Shown here piece by piece: positions 7,370 to 16,147 of a DNA stretch of 64,000 bases. Position 1 is the first letter of the stretch. Every line of letters begins with the position of its first letter. The notes beneath the pieces are model-generated. The model was given only the letters and a program-made list of their open reading frames with translations. It was not told where the DNA came from and did no database searches. A program made the position numbers and the translations under genes. The stretch is from Bog-756 sp963696495 (GTDB lineage Bacteria; Actinomycetota; Acidimicrobiia; Acidimicrobiales; RAAP-2): assembly GCA_963696495.1 (NCBI GenBank), contig CAVOKJ010000003.1, positions 186,001 through 250,000 on the forward strand. Reading direction: 5' to 3'.

Positions 7370-9541
7370 TCATCGCCCGATCAGGCTCTGACACAGGGTC
7401 GGCGAGGGCAGGGAACTCGTGGTGTCCACCGCGGTCAGCGCCGGGGGTACCCCCTGCGAGTGGGCGTGGGCGGCGTCGGACACGATGGGTTGCTCGACGT
7501 AGGCCCCCTTCTCCAGGTTGACGGCACCGTCGGTGGTGGCCTGGACCAGGCGCTTGGCCGGATCGGTGATCACGTCCACCGTGTGGGTCGAGTTCGCCGG
7601 CACCTCGAAGGAGTTCCCGACCTGTTCCTGGCCCGGGCTGTCGAGGCCGTACGTCAGTTCGACGTTGTGCGGGTTCGCAGTCTTGGCGGCACTGATCACC
7701 ACCGTGCTGTCCCCGGCGCTCACCAGGGGGAGGGTCTCGGTTGCGCCCGTCACCGGACGGACGGTCAGCCGGAAGCTGTGCTCGAAGGCGCGACCGCGCT
7801 CGACCACCTCCCAGGTCGTGCGGATGAACTGCTGGCTCGGCACGGTCGAGTAGTCCTCCCCGTTGGAGACATAGAGGCCGTCGCAGTCACCCACCACGTA
7901 GAGTTGATCGGCCGGACCCCACGCCGGGAGGGTGGCGCCCCGCACCACGCGCGATCGGAGCGACTGCCCGGTGAGACCGGCGATGGCCTTCTGGGCCTCC
8001 ACGTAGTGGAGGGGCTGGTTGCCCGCCCACTCCTCGTTCGGGGTGACCGCCATACCGACGTTGGCCACGATGCTGAACAGGGCGGCGACCGTCAGCACCC
8101 CCAGCGTCCCGAGGCGCAGTCGACGGGACTTGCCATCCAGCCGCCGCCAGATGTCGGCCATGGCCACGGCGCTGGCCAGTACCAGAAAGGGCACGAAGTC
8201 CCCCAGGTACCGCGGGGCGATGTACCCCCACAGCAACAGGGCGGCCCCGGCGCTGCCCGCCGCGAGGAGCAGCAGTCGGGTCAGTGCCACTTTCCCCACC
8301 GGCCGTGGTCGGAACGCAGTGACCATCCCCCAGCAACTCAGAACGAACAGCAGTGGCGTCGACGCGGTGATGCTGGCGGTCCGGTACCTCCGATCGAAGA
8401 GCACCCCGCCGAGCGCGGCCGGCGGATGGGCCGGCAGGGTGATGAAGGGGAAGATGGAGCCGAGGCGCAGACCGTCGGGGCGCAGGTACGTGACGAAGTT
8501 GGTGGGCACGAAGATGATGCCCTCTTCGGCGTCGTGGTTGGCGGCAAGGAATTTGCGCCGGTAGGCATTGACGTGCGTCCAGACCTGCTCGAAGTTCGAC
8601 ACGCCGAACAGGACACCGAACTTGGAATAGTTGACCGCACATCCGACAGCCACGGGAACGAGGCCGGCCAGAAGCGCCGGCCACCACCACCGGCGGTTCT
8701 CCGGTCCGCCGCGACCGATGAGGAACCAGGCAGCGATCAGTCCGGCACCGACGGCGCACGCCCACCCCGTCGTCGACCGGTCGAGGTTGGCGCACAGGAC
8801 CAGGACGCCGCTGGTGATCACCCGGCCCCACGACGGTCGCTCGATCACCCCGAGGAGTGCAAAGAGACTGCCGACGGTCAGGCACACGCTCCAGGCGATG
8901 TCCTCGTTGAAGACGAAGGGCGTGGAGGCCAACAGCATCCAGATCGTTCCCGCCATGGCGGTGGCCACCAGGACCCCGTAGGCCGTCGCCTCGCTCCGGC
9001 CCACCACCGTGTCACCGCGGACGAGGAAGCGGACCCGCCAGAACAGCAACGTCGCGAACAGTCCGGTCAGTAGCCAGGCGGCCAGCAGGCAGGGTGCGGT
9101 GAGGCGGCCGTCGAGACTGCCGGTGACGGCCAGGATGGGCATGCGGATGATCGACGGGAACAGGCCGAAGTAGGTGTACGTGTGACCGCCGTGCACGAAC
9201 CCTTCGATCCCGAGGGAACCGTTGGCCAGCCACAGATGGCCGTGGAACATGGCCCGGGCCTGGAGATCGTAGAAGTTGTCCTGATAGTTGGACGGCCTCA
9301 GCGGCTGGGTCGGCCCCCACAAGGACCAGAGGATCCAGACGAACGGGACCGAGGTGCACGCCAGCGCGACGAGGGCGGCGAGCGTGAACCGGCGGCGACC
9401 GGCGTCGATCTCCGCCCGGCTCCCACCGCGGTCGGCCGGAGGCTGGTCCTCCTCGGTCGAGGGCAGGTCGGCGGTACCGGGGACGGGACCGGTCGGCACG
9501 ACAGGCACCTCCCCGACGGCGACGCCTCCATGCTCCCCCAT
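7370..9541 (-). CDS. Large polytopic membrane protein, YTYFG family (possible GT-C)
   Basis: I do not recognise a named family. The protein is about 723 residues. A charged N-terminus is followed by a first helix (LAALVALACTSVPFVWILWSL), an extracytoplasmic loop with DLQARAMFHGHLWLANGSLG and GHTYTYFGLFPSIIRMPI, many more helices up to about residue 500, and then a soluble extracytoplasmic domain of about 200 residues. The layout (conserved polar loop after helix 1, C-terminal exported domain) resembles GT-C glycosyltransferases. A paralogue at 44183-46236 shares the whole architecture. The start is ATG 9541; a GTG at 9574 is possible. The gene ends seven bases from the converging methyltransferase. 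Confidence 0.7.
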   Translation of the reverse strand: MGEHGGVAVGEVPVVPTGPVPGTADLPSTEEDQPPADRGGSRAEIDAGRRRFTLAALVALACTSVPFVWILWSLWGPTQPLRPSNYQDNFYDLQARAMFHGHLWLANGSLGIEGFVHGGHTYTYFGLFPSIIRMPILAVTGSLDGRLTAPCLLAAWLLTGLFATLLFWRVRFLVRGDTVVGRSEATAYGVLVATAMAGTIWMLLASTPFVFNEDIAWSVCLTVGSLFALLGVIERPSWGRVITSGVLVLCANLDRSTTGWACAVGAGLIAAWFLIGRGGPENRRWWWPALLAGLVPVAVGCAVNYSKFGVLFGVSNFEQVWTHVNAYRRKFLAANHDAEEGIIFVPTNFVTYLRPDGLRLGSIFPFITLPAHPPAALGGVLFDRRYRTASITASTPLLFVLSCWGMVTAFRPRPVGKVALTRLLLLAAGSAGAALLLWGYIAPRYLGDFVPFLVLASAVAMADIWRRLDGKSRRLRLGTLGVLTVAALFSIVANVGMAVTPNEEWAGNQPLHYVEAQKAIAGLTGQSLRSRVVRGATLPAWGPADQLYVVGDCDGLYVSNGEDYSTVPSQQFIRTTWEVVERGRAFEHSFRLTVRPVTGATETLPLVSAGDSTVVISAAKTANPHNVELTYGLDSPGQEQVGNSFEVPANSTHTVDVITDPAKRLVQATTDGAVNLEKGAYVEQPIVSDAAHAHSQGVPPALTAVDTTSSLPSPTLCQSLIGR

Positions 9542-9802
9542 TCTGCAGGAGTGTAGCCAACCAGCCCGACGCACCAGCGTCGCAACCCGGTAGTCTTGGC
9601 TGGCCAGTTGGGAGGACCGGCCTCACATCGAACGTGCGGCCGATGGGGGGATCGTGATCACGATGGACATCTTCGACGACCGACCCGGTGCCGTCCGGCA
9701 GGGCCAGCGGCCGGCCGACTCCCGATGGGCGTGTGGCGGGCCCCCGCCGCCGGCATCCCGGGTCCCCCCGACCGGGTGGACGGGAGCGGGGACGACGCGA
9801 CC

Positions 9803-10678
9803 GTGACCACCGAATCCGAGACCGAGACGACCCAACGGGTGCTGGACATCGACCGCCTGGAGCGCGACGGCGAAGACCTGCGGTCGCGGTACCAGTCCGC
9901 CCGTCCGTTCCCGCACATCGTGATCGACGACTTTCTCGAGCCCGGAGTGGCCGAAGCGGCGGCCTCCGAGTTCGAGGTGCTTCACCCGCAGCATTGGAAC
10001 AACTATCTCCACACCAACGAGCGCAAGTTCTCCCACACCGATCCGACCACCTGGGGCCCCACCCTCCAGCGCATCCTCGAGGAGCTCAACTCGCCTCGCT
10101 TCGTGGCGTTCGTCGGCACGCTGCTCGGCGAGGAGGACCTGATCGCCGACCCCTCACTGGAGGGAGGTGGACTCCACCAGTCGACCACCGGCGGATTCCT
10201 CAACATCCACGCCGACTTCACCGTGCATCCCCACAATCGGAAGTGGCAGCGCCGGGCCAACCTCCTCCTCTACCTCAACGAGGACTGGAAGGAGGAGTAC
10301 GGCGGAGACCTCGAATTGTGGAGTGCCGACATGAAGGAGTGCGTCGAGCGGGTCAGTCCGGTCTTGAACCGGGCGCTGATCTTCTCCACCGATCCGACTT
10401 CGTACCACGGCCACCCCGAACCGATGCCGTGCCCCGAGGACAGGGCCCGACGCTCCCTGGCCCTCTACTACTTCAGCGTCGAGGAGGATCCGCCGGTGCG
10501 GTCGACCGAGTACCGGTCGAGGCCCGGCGACGGTGCGCGCTCGATCCTGATCTTCGCCGACACCCGGATGCTGCGGGTCTACGACTGGGCCAAACGGCGC
10601 CTCGGTCTCTCCGACCAGACGGCGAGCAGGGTGCTCGGGCATTGGGACCGCCTGCGTCGCAAGGGTCCCCCGAGCTAG
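9803..10678 (+). CDS. 2-oxoglutarate/Fe(II)-dependent prolyl 4-hydroxylase-like oxygenase
   Basis: The protein is 291 residues with a jelly-roll dioxygenase layout. The iron ligands are HAD (H136 and D138) in LNIHADF and a distal histidine in TSYHGHP (about 202-204). Arginine in ARRSLALYYF (216-217) would bind 2-oxoglutarate. PFPHIVIDDFLEPGVAE at the N-terminus and ANLLLYLNEDWKEEYGGDLELW are typical of the bacterial prolyl-hydroxylase-like group seen in polysaccharide loci. The substrate could be a peptide or a glycan-linked group. I chose GTG 9803 because homology begins shortly after it. A 47-codon open frame (9663-9806) ends in a GTGA overlap with this start. Confidence 0.85.
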   Translation: MTTESETETTQRVLDIDRLERDGEDLRSRYQSARPFPHIVIDDFLEPGVAEAAASEFEVLHPQHWNNYLHTNERKFSHTDPTTWGPTLQRILEELNSPRFVAFVGTLLGEEDLIADPSLEGGGLHQSTTGGFLNIHADFTVHPHNRKWQRRANLLLYLNEDWKEEYGGDLELWSADMKECVERVSPVLNRALIFSTDPTSYHGHPEPMPCPEDRARRSLALYYFSVEEDPPVRSTEYRSRPGDGARSILIFADTRMLRVYDWAKRRLGLSDQTASRVLGHWDRLRRKGPPS

Positions 10679-10680
10679 CA

Positions 10681-10690
10681 CCGCCGGCGG
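10681..10690. terminator. Palindrome between convergent stops
   Basis: CCGCCGGCGG is a perfect ten-base palindrome that fills most of the 19 bases between the oxygenase stop and the acyltransferase stop. It may help end transcription from both sides, but the stem would be short. Confidence 0.25.
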
Positions 10691-10697
10691 GCGGGAT

Positions 10698-12032
10698 TCA
10701 CTCGGTCCGGACGTCCGGCGTTGCGCCGGCTGCGCCCGACCCCCGATCCCACCACGTGATGCGGCCCTTGAGCCGGAGGACGGGACGTTCCAGACCGAAG
10801 TAGCTCGCCGAGGCGAAGGCGACGGAGATGCCGAGCACAGTGATGGCCAAGAGCCAGAACGGCACCATGCCCGTCGTCCACCCGGTCCATGTGAAGGTCT
10901 GGGTGATCAGCGGAAGGTGCCACAGATAGATCCCATAGGAGATCACCCCGAGGCTGACCATGGGCCACGTCCGGAGGAAGCGTCGGATGAGGGAGCGGTC
11001 CTGAGGCCCGAACACCGCCGGCAGCAGGAGGAGAAAGGCAAAGATCCCGTACAGGGTCTGCTTCTCCAGGTTGACGCGGGGAACGACGAAATTGAGGATG
11101 TCGTGATTGGTGTCCACGTGCGACACCACCACGAAGGCCACCGCGGCCCCGGCCCAGCTGAGCCAGGGCATGAGGCGGTGGCTCAGCCACCGGGGCTCCG
11201 AATCGCGTTCGGCGTACCAGGCGCTGAGCACCGCCAACAGGATCCCCAGTCCGAACAGGTCGAGATACGCCGGCAGCCAGTCGACCAGCAGCGTGGCGTA
11301 GGTGGCCCTGGTCAGGCAGTGCGGGGCGCAGATGGCTACGAACTTCCCGCCCCGCACGGTGATCAGCGGCTGGTTGAGGGCCCAGTACCTCCACACGAAG
11401 CTGATGGCGCAGAGGACCACCACACCGACCAGCTCCCGCACCAGTTGATTGGCCTGCGAACGACGACGCATCACCACGATCGCCGCATAGAGGGGCAGGA
11501 ACAGGTAGAAGGTCATCTCGGTGCACAGGGACCACGCCTGGGTGATCCCGAAGAAGATCTGGGTCGGCGAGTAGATCTGCAGGAAGAAGTAGTGGATCAC
11601 CACCCCCCGCCAACCGGGACCCATCGAGGTGGCGTGGAAGACGTAGGTGAGGACGGTCAGGGCCAGCCAGTAGGCCGGCACGATCCGCAAAAGCCGGCGC
11701 TCCCAGAACCGGCGGGTATTGGGTGCGGCGCGACCCGAGAGATGGGACACGGCGAACGGTCGGTACAGGAGGAACCCGGAGATGAGGAAGAAGACCGAGA
11801 CGCCGATCTCCAGTCGGCTGGTGTACGCGCCCAGTGATGATCGCAAGGTGAACCCCGAACTCCAGGCCGTGTGCAGCAGCAGGACCGACACTGCGGCAAT
11901 AGCCCGGAGTCCGTCGAAGCAGGCGAAGTGGCGTGGCCGGATCACCACCGGCTCAGCTGGTTGGCCGGCGATCCCCGATTCGGAGGGCTCCTCGACACCG
12001 TCCGGTGGCCCAAGTTCAGCCTTGCTCGTCAT
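10698..12032 (-). CDS. Acyltransferase 3 family membrane protein (OafA/YrhL-like)
   Basis: This is a 444-residue acyltransferase-3 protein with about ten helices. The family motifs FACFDGLRAIAAVSVLLLH (first helix with the catalytic histidine), FFLISGFLLYRPF and a following R-R-L-L-R-I-V-P-A-Y segment are all present, and GVISYGIYLWHLPL and LERPVLRLK mark the end. Such enzymes move acetyl or other acyl groups from the cytoplasm to exported sugars, peptidoglycan or lipids. There is no SGNH domain. The start ATG 12032 is preferred to TTG 12035. It is one of four acyltransferase-3 genes here and is the most divergent from the pair at 16148 and 31972. Confidence 0.9.
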   Translation of the reverse strand: MTSKAELGPPDGVEEPSESGIAGQPAEPVVIRPRHFACFDGLRAIAAVSVLLLHTAWSSGFTLRSSLGAYTSRLEIGVSVFFLISGFLLYRPFAVSHLSGRAAPNTRRFWERRLLRIVPAYWLALTVLTYVFHATSMGPGWRGVVIHYFFLQIYSPTQIFFGITQAWSLCTEMTFYLFLPLYAAIVVMRRRSQANQLVRELVGVVVLCAISFVWRYWALNQPLITVRGGKFVAICAPHCLTRATYATLLVDWLPAYLDLFGLGILLAVLSAWYAERDSEPRWLSHRLMPWLSWAGAAVAFVVVSHVDTNHDILNFVVPRVNLEKQTLYGIFAFLLLLPAVFGPQDRSLIRRFLRTWPMVSLGVISYGIYLWHLPLITQTFTWTGWTTGMVPFWLLAITVLGISVAFASASYFGLERPVLRLKGRITWWDRGSGAAGATPDVRTE

Positions 12033-12155
12033 CAACGGTCATCGTAACGGGTCTCCACTCCGGCAGCCCGGGACGACCGGGGTACCGCCGGCCTGACTCG
12101 CGTGGCGCCGAACCGCGAGCCAGTCGAACGTCGACAAGGATTATGGTGACTGGTC

Positions 12156-14558
12156 GTGTCAACGCTCGGTACGACCGCACCAGCTGATTCGGATCCGGCG
12201 CCGGCCGTACCGACGGCAGCCACACCTGCCGTCCTGTCCCGCCGTTGGCTGCCCGACCTCATCGGCGTGTTGTGGGTCCTGGCGGCACCGGTGGCCATGC
12301 TGGCACCGGCACTGGTACACGGGCTGCACATCGGCCCCTTCGACCTCCTCACCCAGTACGGGTTGCAGGCGAAGAGCGGCGTCATCCTCCACCGTTTCGA
12401 CAACGTCGATCAGATCGATGCCATGATCCCCTGGACCATGCTGTCGTGGACCGAGGTCCACCACGGTGTGCTCCCGTTGTGGAATCCCTACAACGGGCTC
12501 GGTATGCCGTTGGCGTTCAACTGGCAGTCGGCTCCCTTCGGTGTCCCCAACCTCATCAGCTATCTGGTGCCACTCCAGTACGCGTACACGGTGTCGGTCC
12601 TGGCCATGCTGATGATCGCCGGGACGGGGGCCTTCCTGGCGGGGCGGGTGCTCAAGCTGGGCGTGCTGGCCAGCACCATGGCCGGCACCGTCTTCGAACT
12701 GAGCGGACCGATCACCGGCTGGCTCGGATTCCCGCTGACCACGGTGATGGCATGGGCCGGATGGCTCTTCGCCCTGGCCCTCCTGATCATCGCCGGACGG
12801 CGCCGGGTCCGCGATATCGCCCTGTTCGCGGTGGTGTTCGCCTGCGCCATCTACGGGGGGCAGCCCGAGGCCATGGTGGTGCTGGTGCTCACCCTCGCCA
12901 TCGTCCTGGTGATCATCATCCCCCTCCGGGCGCGCTCGGCCACGTCTCGCCGGCCGATCGTCCGACCAGTCGGTGACCTGGCGGTGGCGACGGTCGCCGG
13001 CGCCGCCCTGGCCGCGCCGCTGGCCCTGCCCGGGCTCCAACTGGCCAGCCTGTCGGTGCGTCAGGCGGCGTCGGGCATCAACGCCCTGGCCGCGCACGAG
13101 ATCGCCTACGTGATCTTCCAGGGCTACGACGGACTCCCCATTGCCGGCAGCTATCCGTTCGGGGGTACCTACTTCTACAACCAGACGGCCGCCTACGTCG
13201 GCGTGATCGCCGTGGTGCTGGCGGTCGTGGCCATCGGCGTTCGGTGGCGACGACCAGAAGTGGTCGCACTGGCCACGGCAACCGTGGCCATGCTCGCCCT
13301 CACCTTCGTCCCCGGCGTCGCCTCCACCATGGACAAGCTGCCCGGCGTCGGCGGCGTGAACTGGCTGCGGTCTCTGATGACCATGGCCTTCGGCTTCGCC
13401 GTGCTGGCCGGCGTGGGGCTCGACGCACTCGTGCGGGGTGCCGGGGAGGCCCGGATCCGACGGTGGGTCGGCGGTGGATTCCTCGTCGCCGCCCTGGGAC
13501 TGGCCGGTTGGTGGCTGTTCGACCGTGGTCACATCGTGCCCGGCCTGGTGACGCTGCGGGACCGGAGCTTCATCTGGCCGACGGTCGATGTGGTGGTCGG
13601 GCTGCTGGTGGTGGTGGCCCTCTCCCTCGCCGAGCGGCGGCGTCGCCACCATCCCGTGCGGCACGGCGGCCCGAGCGACGCCCGGGCCCCGTGGTTCCGG
13701 GGCGGATGGTGGGCCGGCCTCACCCTGTTGGCCTTCGAGACGGTGTTCCTCGTCGTCGCCGGAGCGCCACTGGTCTCGTCGAGCCCGCAGGGGATGACCA
13801 CCTCACCCGCAGTGGCCGCCCTGCAGCGCGCCGTGGGAACCTCGACGGTCGGGTTCGGCGGTACGAGGATCTGCCAGAGTCTGGGCATCCTCCCCAATGT
13901 CAACGACGTCTACGGCGTCCACGAGTTGGGCATCTACGATCCGATCATCCCCAAGACCTACTACTCGGCGTGGAAGGACCAGACCGGCCAGGTGGGCGGC
14001 ATCCCCCCGTTCAACGAGTTCTGTCCGGTGGTGACGACCGCAGCCGTGGCGCGGCGTTGGGGCATCTCCTACGTGCTCGAACCCCGAGGGGTCCGCGGCC
14101 CGGTCGGCGGCGTCTTCGACACCCGGGTGGGCGACGAGGATCTGTACCGGATACCGGGTGCCGGCCAGGCCACACTGACCCCGGTCCCACCGGGGGGAGG
14201 ACTGCCGTCACCGACGGCGACCGGCACACCCGTGGCCGTCGTCAGTACCAACCCGGCCAAGTGGAACCTCACCACCGACGCCTCGACGTCCCAGGTGCTC
14301 CGGCTCCGGCTCACCGATGTGCCCGGGTGGAAGGCCACCATCGACGGTCACCCGCTGGCCCTCGAGCAGTATTCGGGGGTCATGTTGCAGGCGGTGATTC
14401 CCGCCGGCCGGCACCTGGTGCAGCTGCGCTACTGGCCCAGCACCTTCACCTTGGGCCTGCTCCTGGCGGTGATCAGCGCCATCGGGCTGATCGTCGCCCT
14501 GGTCGTGGACCGCATTCGGCGGCGTCGCGGCCCGAGCGCCCAGCACGAACCGGGATGA
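12156..14558 (+). CDS. YfhO-like GT-C membrane protein, paralogue 1
   Basis: The 800-residue protein has about twelve helices and a C-terminal exported domain. The first extracytoplasmic loop has IGPFDLL, DQIDAMIPW and PLWNPYNGLGMPLAFNWQ (107-124). The end carries QVLRLRLTDVPGWKATIDG and a last helix. Both parts fit the YfhO family, which in Bacillus and Listeria adds sugars to exported polymers from polyprenyl-phosphate donors made by a CsbB-type GT2. Four more paralogues occur in this window. The start GTG 12156 is the first suitable codon before the hydrophobic core, and AAGGA lies a little far upstream. The substrate here is unknown. Confidence 0.82.
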   Translation: MSTLGTTAPADSDPAPAVPTAATPAVLSRRWLPDLIGVLWVLAAPVAMLAPALVHGLHIGPFDLLTQYGLQAKSGVILHRFDNVDQIDAMIPWTMLSWTEVHHGVLPLWNPYNGLGMPLAFNWQSAPFGVPNLISYLVPLQYAYTVSVLAMLMIAGTGAFLAGRVLKLGVLASTMAGTVFELSGPITGWLGFPLTTVMAWAGWLFALALLIIAGRRRVRDIALFAVVFACAIYGGQPEAMVVLVLTLAIVLVIIIPLRARSATSRRPIVRPVGDLAVATVAGAALAAPLALPGLQLASLSVRQAASGINALAAHEIAYVIFQGYDGLPIAGSYPFGGTYFYNQTAAYVGVIAVVLAVVAIGVRWRRPEVVALATATVAMLALTFVPGVASTMDKLPGVGGVNWLRSLMTMAFGFAVLAGVGLDALVRGAGEARIRRWVGGGFLVAALGLAGWWLFDRGHIVPGLVTLRDRSFIWPTVDVVVGLLVVVALSLAERRRRHHPVRHGGPSDARAPWFRGGWWAGLTLLAFETVFLVVAGAPLVSSSPQGMTTSPAVAALQRAVGTSTVGFGGTRICQSLGILPNVNDVYGVHELGIYDPIIPKTYYSAWKDQTGQVGGIPPFNEFCPVVTTAAVARRWGISYVLEPRGVRGPVGGVFDTRVGDEDLYRIPGAGQATLTPVPPGGGLPSPTATGTPVAVVSTNPAKWNLTTDASTSQVLRLRLTDVPGWKATIDGHPLALEQYSGVMLQAVIPAGRHLVQLRYWPSTFTLGLLLAVISAIGLIVALVVDRIRRRRGPSAQHEPG

Positions 14559-14652
14559 CCACCACCGCAGTCGGCGGCCCACCAGCCCCTATAGTTCCCT
14601 CCCACACGGAATGCACCTCCCAGGGTGCCGGGCCCGTGCAGCAGGGGGGCAG

Positions 14653-16098
14653 GTGAGGATCACTCGACGACAGCTGCTCGGCGCGGGGCTGGGGCTCGCG
14701 GGCTCCGGCCTGCTCGCCGCCTGCAGCAGTCCCCCGACCGGCTTCGCCCTGCTCCAATCGACCGAGGGGCCCCGGGTCACCTCGGGGCGAACCGTGACCG
14801 CCCGCTACCCGAACACGGTCAGGGCCGGAAGCCTGCTCGTGGCGGTGGTGTCGAGACTCTCCACGGAGGTTCTGGCCCCCACCATCGGACAGGTGGCAGA
14901 CGACCAGGGGAACCATTGGCGCCAGGCAGTGGAGTACTTTGCCGGAGATCACTACGGGTTGGACCTCTGGTACTGCGAGTCGGCGGGCGGCGGGAACCGG
15001 CCGACCGTCACCGGGGTCGGCCTGGGGTATCCACCACTGCCGGGGATCACCGGCATGAGCATGGTGCTGTTGGAGTATTCGGGTTCCTCGGGCTTCGAGC
15101 TCTGCGATCAGATCTGCCAGGCCGACATCACCGGGAAGTCGGCCGTCGCCACCACCAATTTCGACCTGACCGCCGATCACGAGTTGGCCATCTCGGTGGT
15201 CAGCGGTGACATGACCCGAGCCACTCCCCCGACGGGCTGGAATTCCCGGCTGAGCCGCCCCTCCCAGCAGTTCTTCATTGCCGACAACCTGGACACGGGT
15301 GGATCGAGCGCGGGCTCACCACTGCGGGTCGAGTGGTCCGGGCTCGACGGGGCGGGTGCGGGTGCCGCCATCATGGCCACCTTCGTACCCAAGGGGATCA
15401 GTGGGCACAGTCGGCGCCTGGTGCAGTCGAGCTACACCGACTCGGCCATCCTGCCGGCGGGTGCCGGCCACGCCAGCTGGGAGTCACAGCCGTACCCGGT
15501 CAACCCCACGCCCGGCAATACGCTGGTGGCCTTCATGAACGGCGCCATCTACAACCCGAGCATCGACTGCGGATCCATCGTGTCGGTCACCGACTCGGCC
15601 GGCGGGGTCTGGAGCCACGCCGGTCAGTCGGGTCCCGACGATCACACGGGCATCAACATCTCCTGCTGGGTGTGCGACTCGGCGGTCGGCGGACCGACCA
15701 CGCTCACCGCCACCTTCTCCAATGCGAGCCAACAGCTGGCCTGTCTGCTGCTCGAGCTGGCCAACCTGCCCAAGGGACTGGAGGTGCAGAGCCTGGGCCG
15801 GCGGACCTTCGGGGCCGACCGTCCCCACCTCACCACCGAGCAGCCGGTGTCCGCCGGGGACGTGGCCTTCGCCTTCCGGACCTCCATCTACGTGAGGCCC
15901 CAGGGCCCGGGGTCCCCGGACTGGCACCAGATCGCCTCCGACACCACCGGCGCCAACGCCCTGATGATGCTGGACACCGAGGCGGGAGTGCTCACCGCGT
16001 CGTGGGGTGGTGCCGACATCACCGGGGGCCTGGACATGCTGACGGTGGCGCTGACCGGTGGGTCGGACCCTCCTCCCCGATCCACCGGATCCCCATGA
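14653..16098 (+). CDS. Secreted lipoprotein with two tandem beta-sandwich-like repeats
   Basis: GTG 14653 gives a signal peptide with ITRRQLLGAGLGLAGSG (twin-arginine-like) followed by the lipobox LAAC, so the protein is likely exported and lipid-anchored. The mature part seems to be two related halves. Each has an N-S/T-L-L/V-V-A opening, a VxDxxGxxW turn, a W-x-C strand and an LLEY/LLEL strand: compare GSLLVAVVS/ADDQGNHW/DLWYCES/MVLLEYSG with NTLVAFMNG/TDSAGGVW/ISCWVCDS/LLLELANL. I do not recognise a named domain. The gene lies between a YfhO paralogue and an acyltransferase on the same strand, so a surface or wall role is likely. An upstream ATG at 14611 would hide the signal and was rejected. 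Confidence 0.72.
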   Translation: MRITRRQLLGAGLGLAGSGLLAACSSPPTGFALLQSTEGPRVTSGRTVTARYPNTVRAGSLLVAVVSRLSTEVLAPTIGQVADDQGNHWRQAVEYFAGDHYGLDLWYCESAGGGNRPTVTGVGLGYPPLPGITGMSMVLLEYSGSSGFELCDQICQADITGKSAVATTNFDLTADHELAISVVSGDMTRATPPTGWNSRLSRPSQQFFIADNLDTGGSSAGSPLRVEWSGLDGAGAGAAIMATFVPKGISGHSRRLVQSSYTDSAILPAGAGHASWESQPYPVNPTPGNTLVAFMNGAIYNPSIDCGSIVSVTDSAGGVWSHAGQSGPDDHTGINISCWVCDSAVGGPTTLTATFSNASQQLACLLLELANLPKGLEVQSLGRRTFGADRPHLTTEQPVSAGDVAFAFRTSIYVRPQGPGSPDWHQIASDTTGANALMMLDTEAGVLTASWGGADITGGLDMLTVALTGGSDPPPRSTGSP

Positions 16099-16147
16099 GT
16101 CGGCCCCGCCCACGCCGCGGCCCGGTATTGCCGGGATCGGAACCGAC

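Noticed and set aside
12159..13664. Long opposite-strand open frame inside YfhO paralogue 1
   Set aside because: Its composition is rich in Gly, His, Asp, Gln and Arg, typical of antisense shadow frames in GC-rich genes. The plus-strand frame has clear family motifs.
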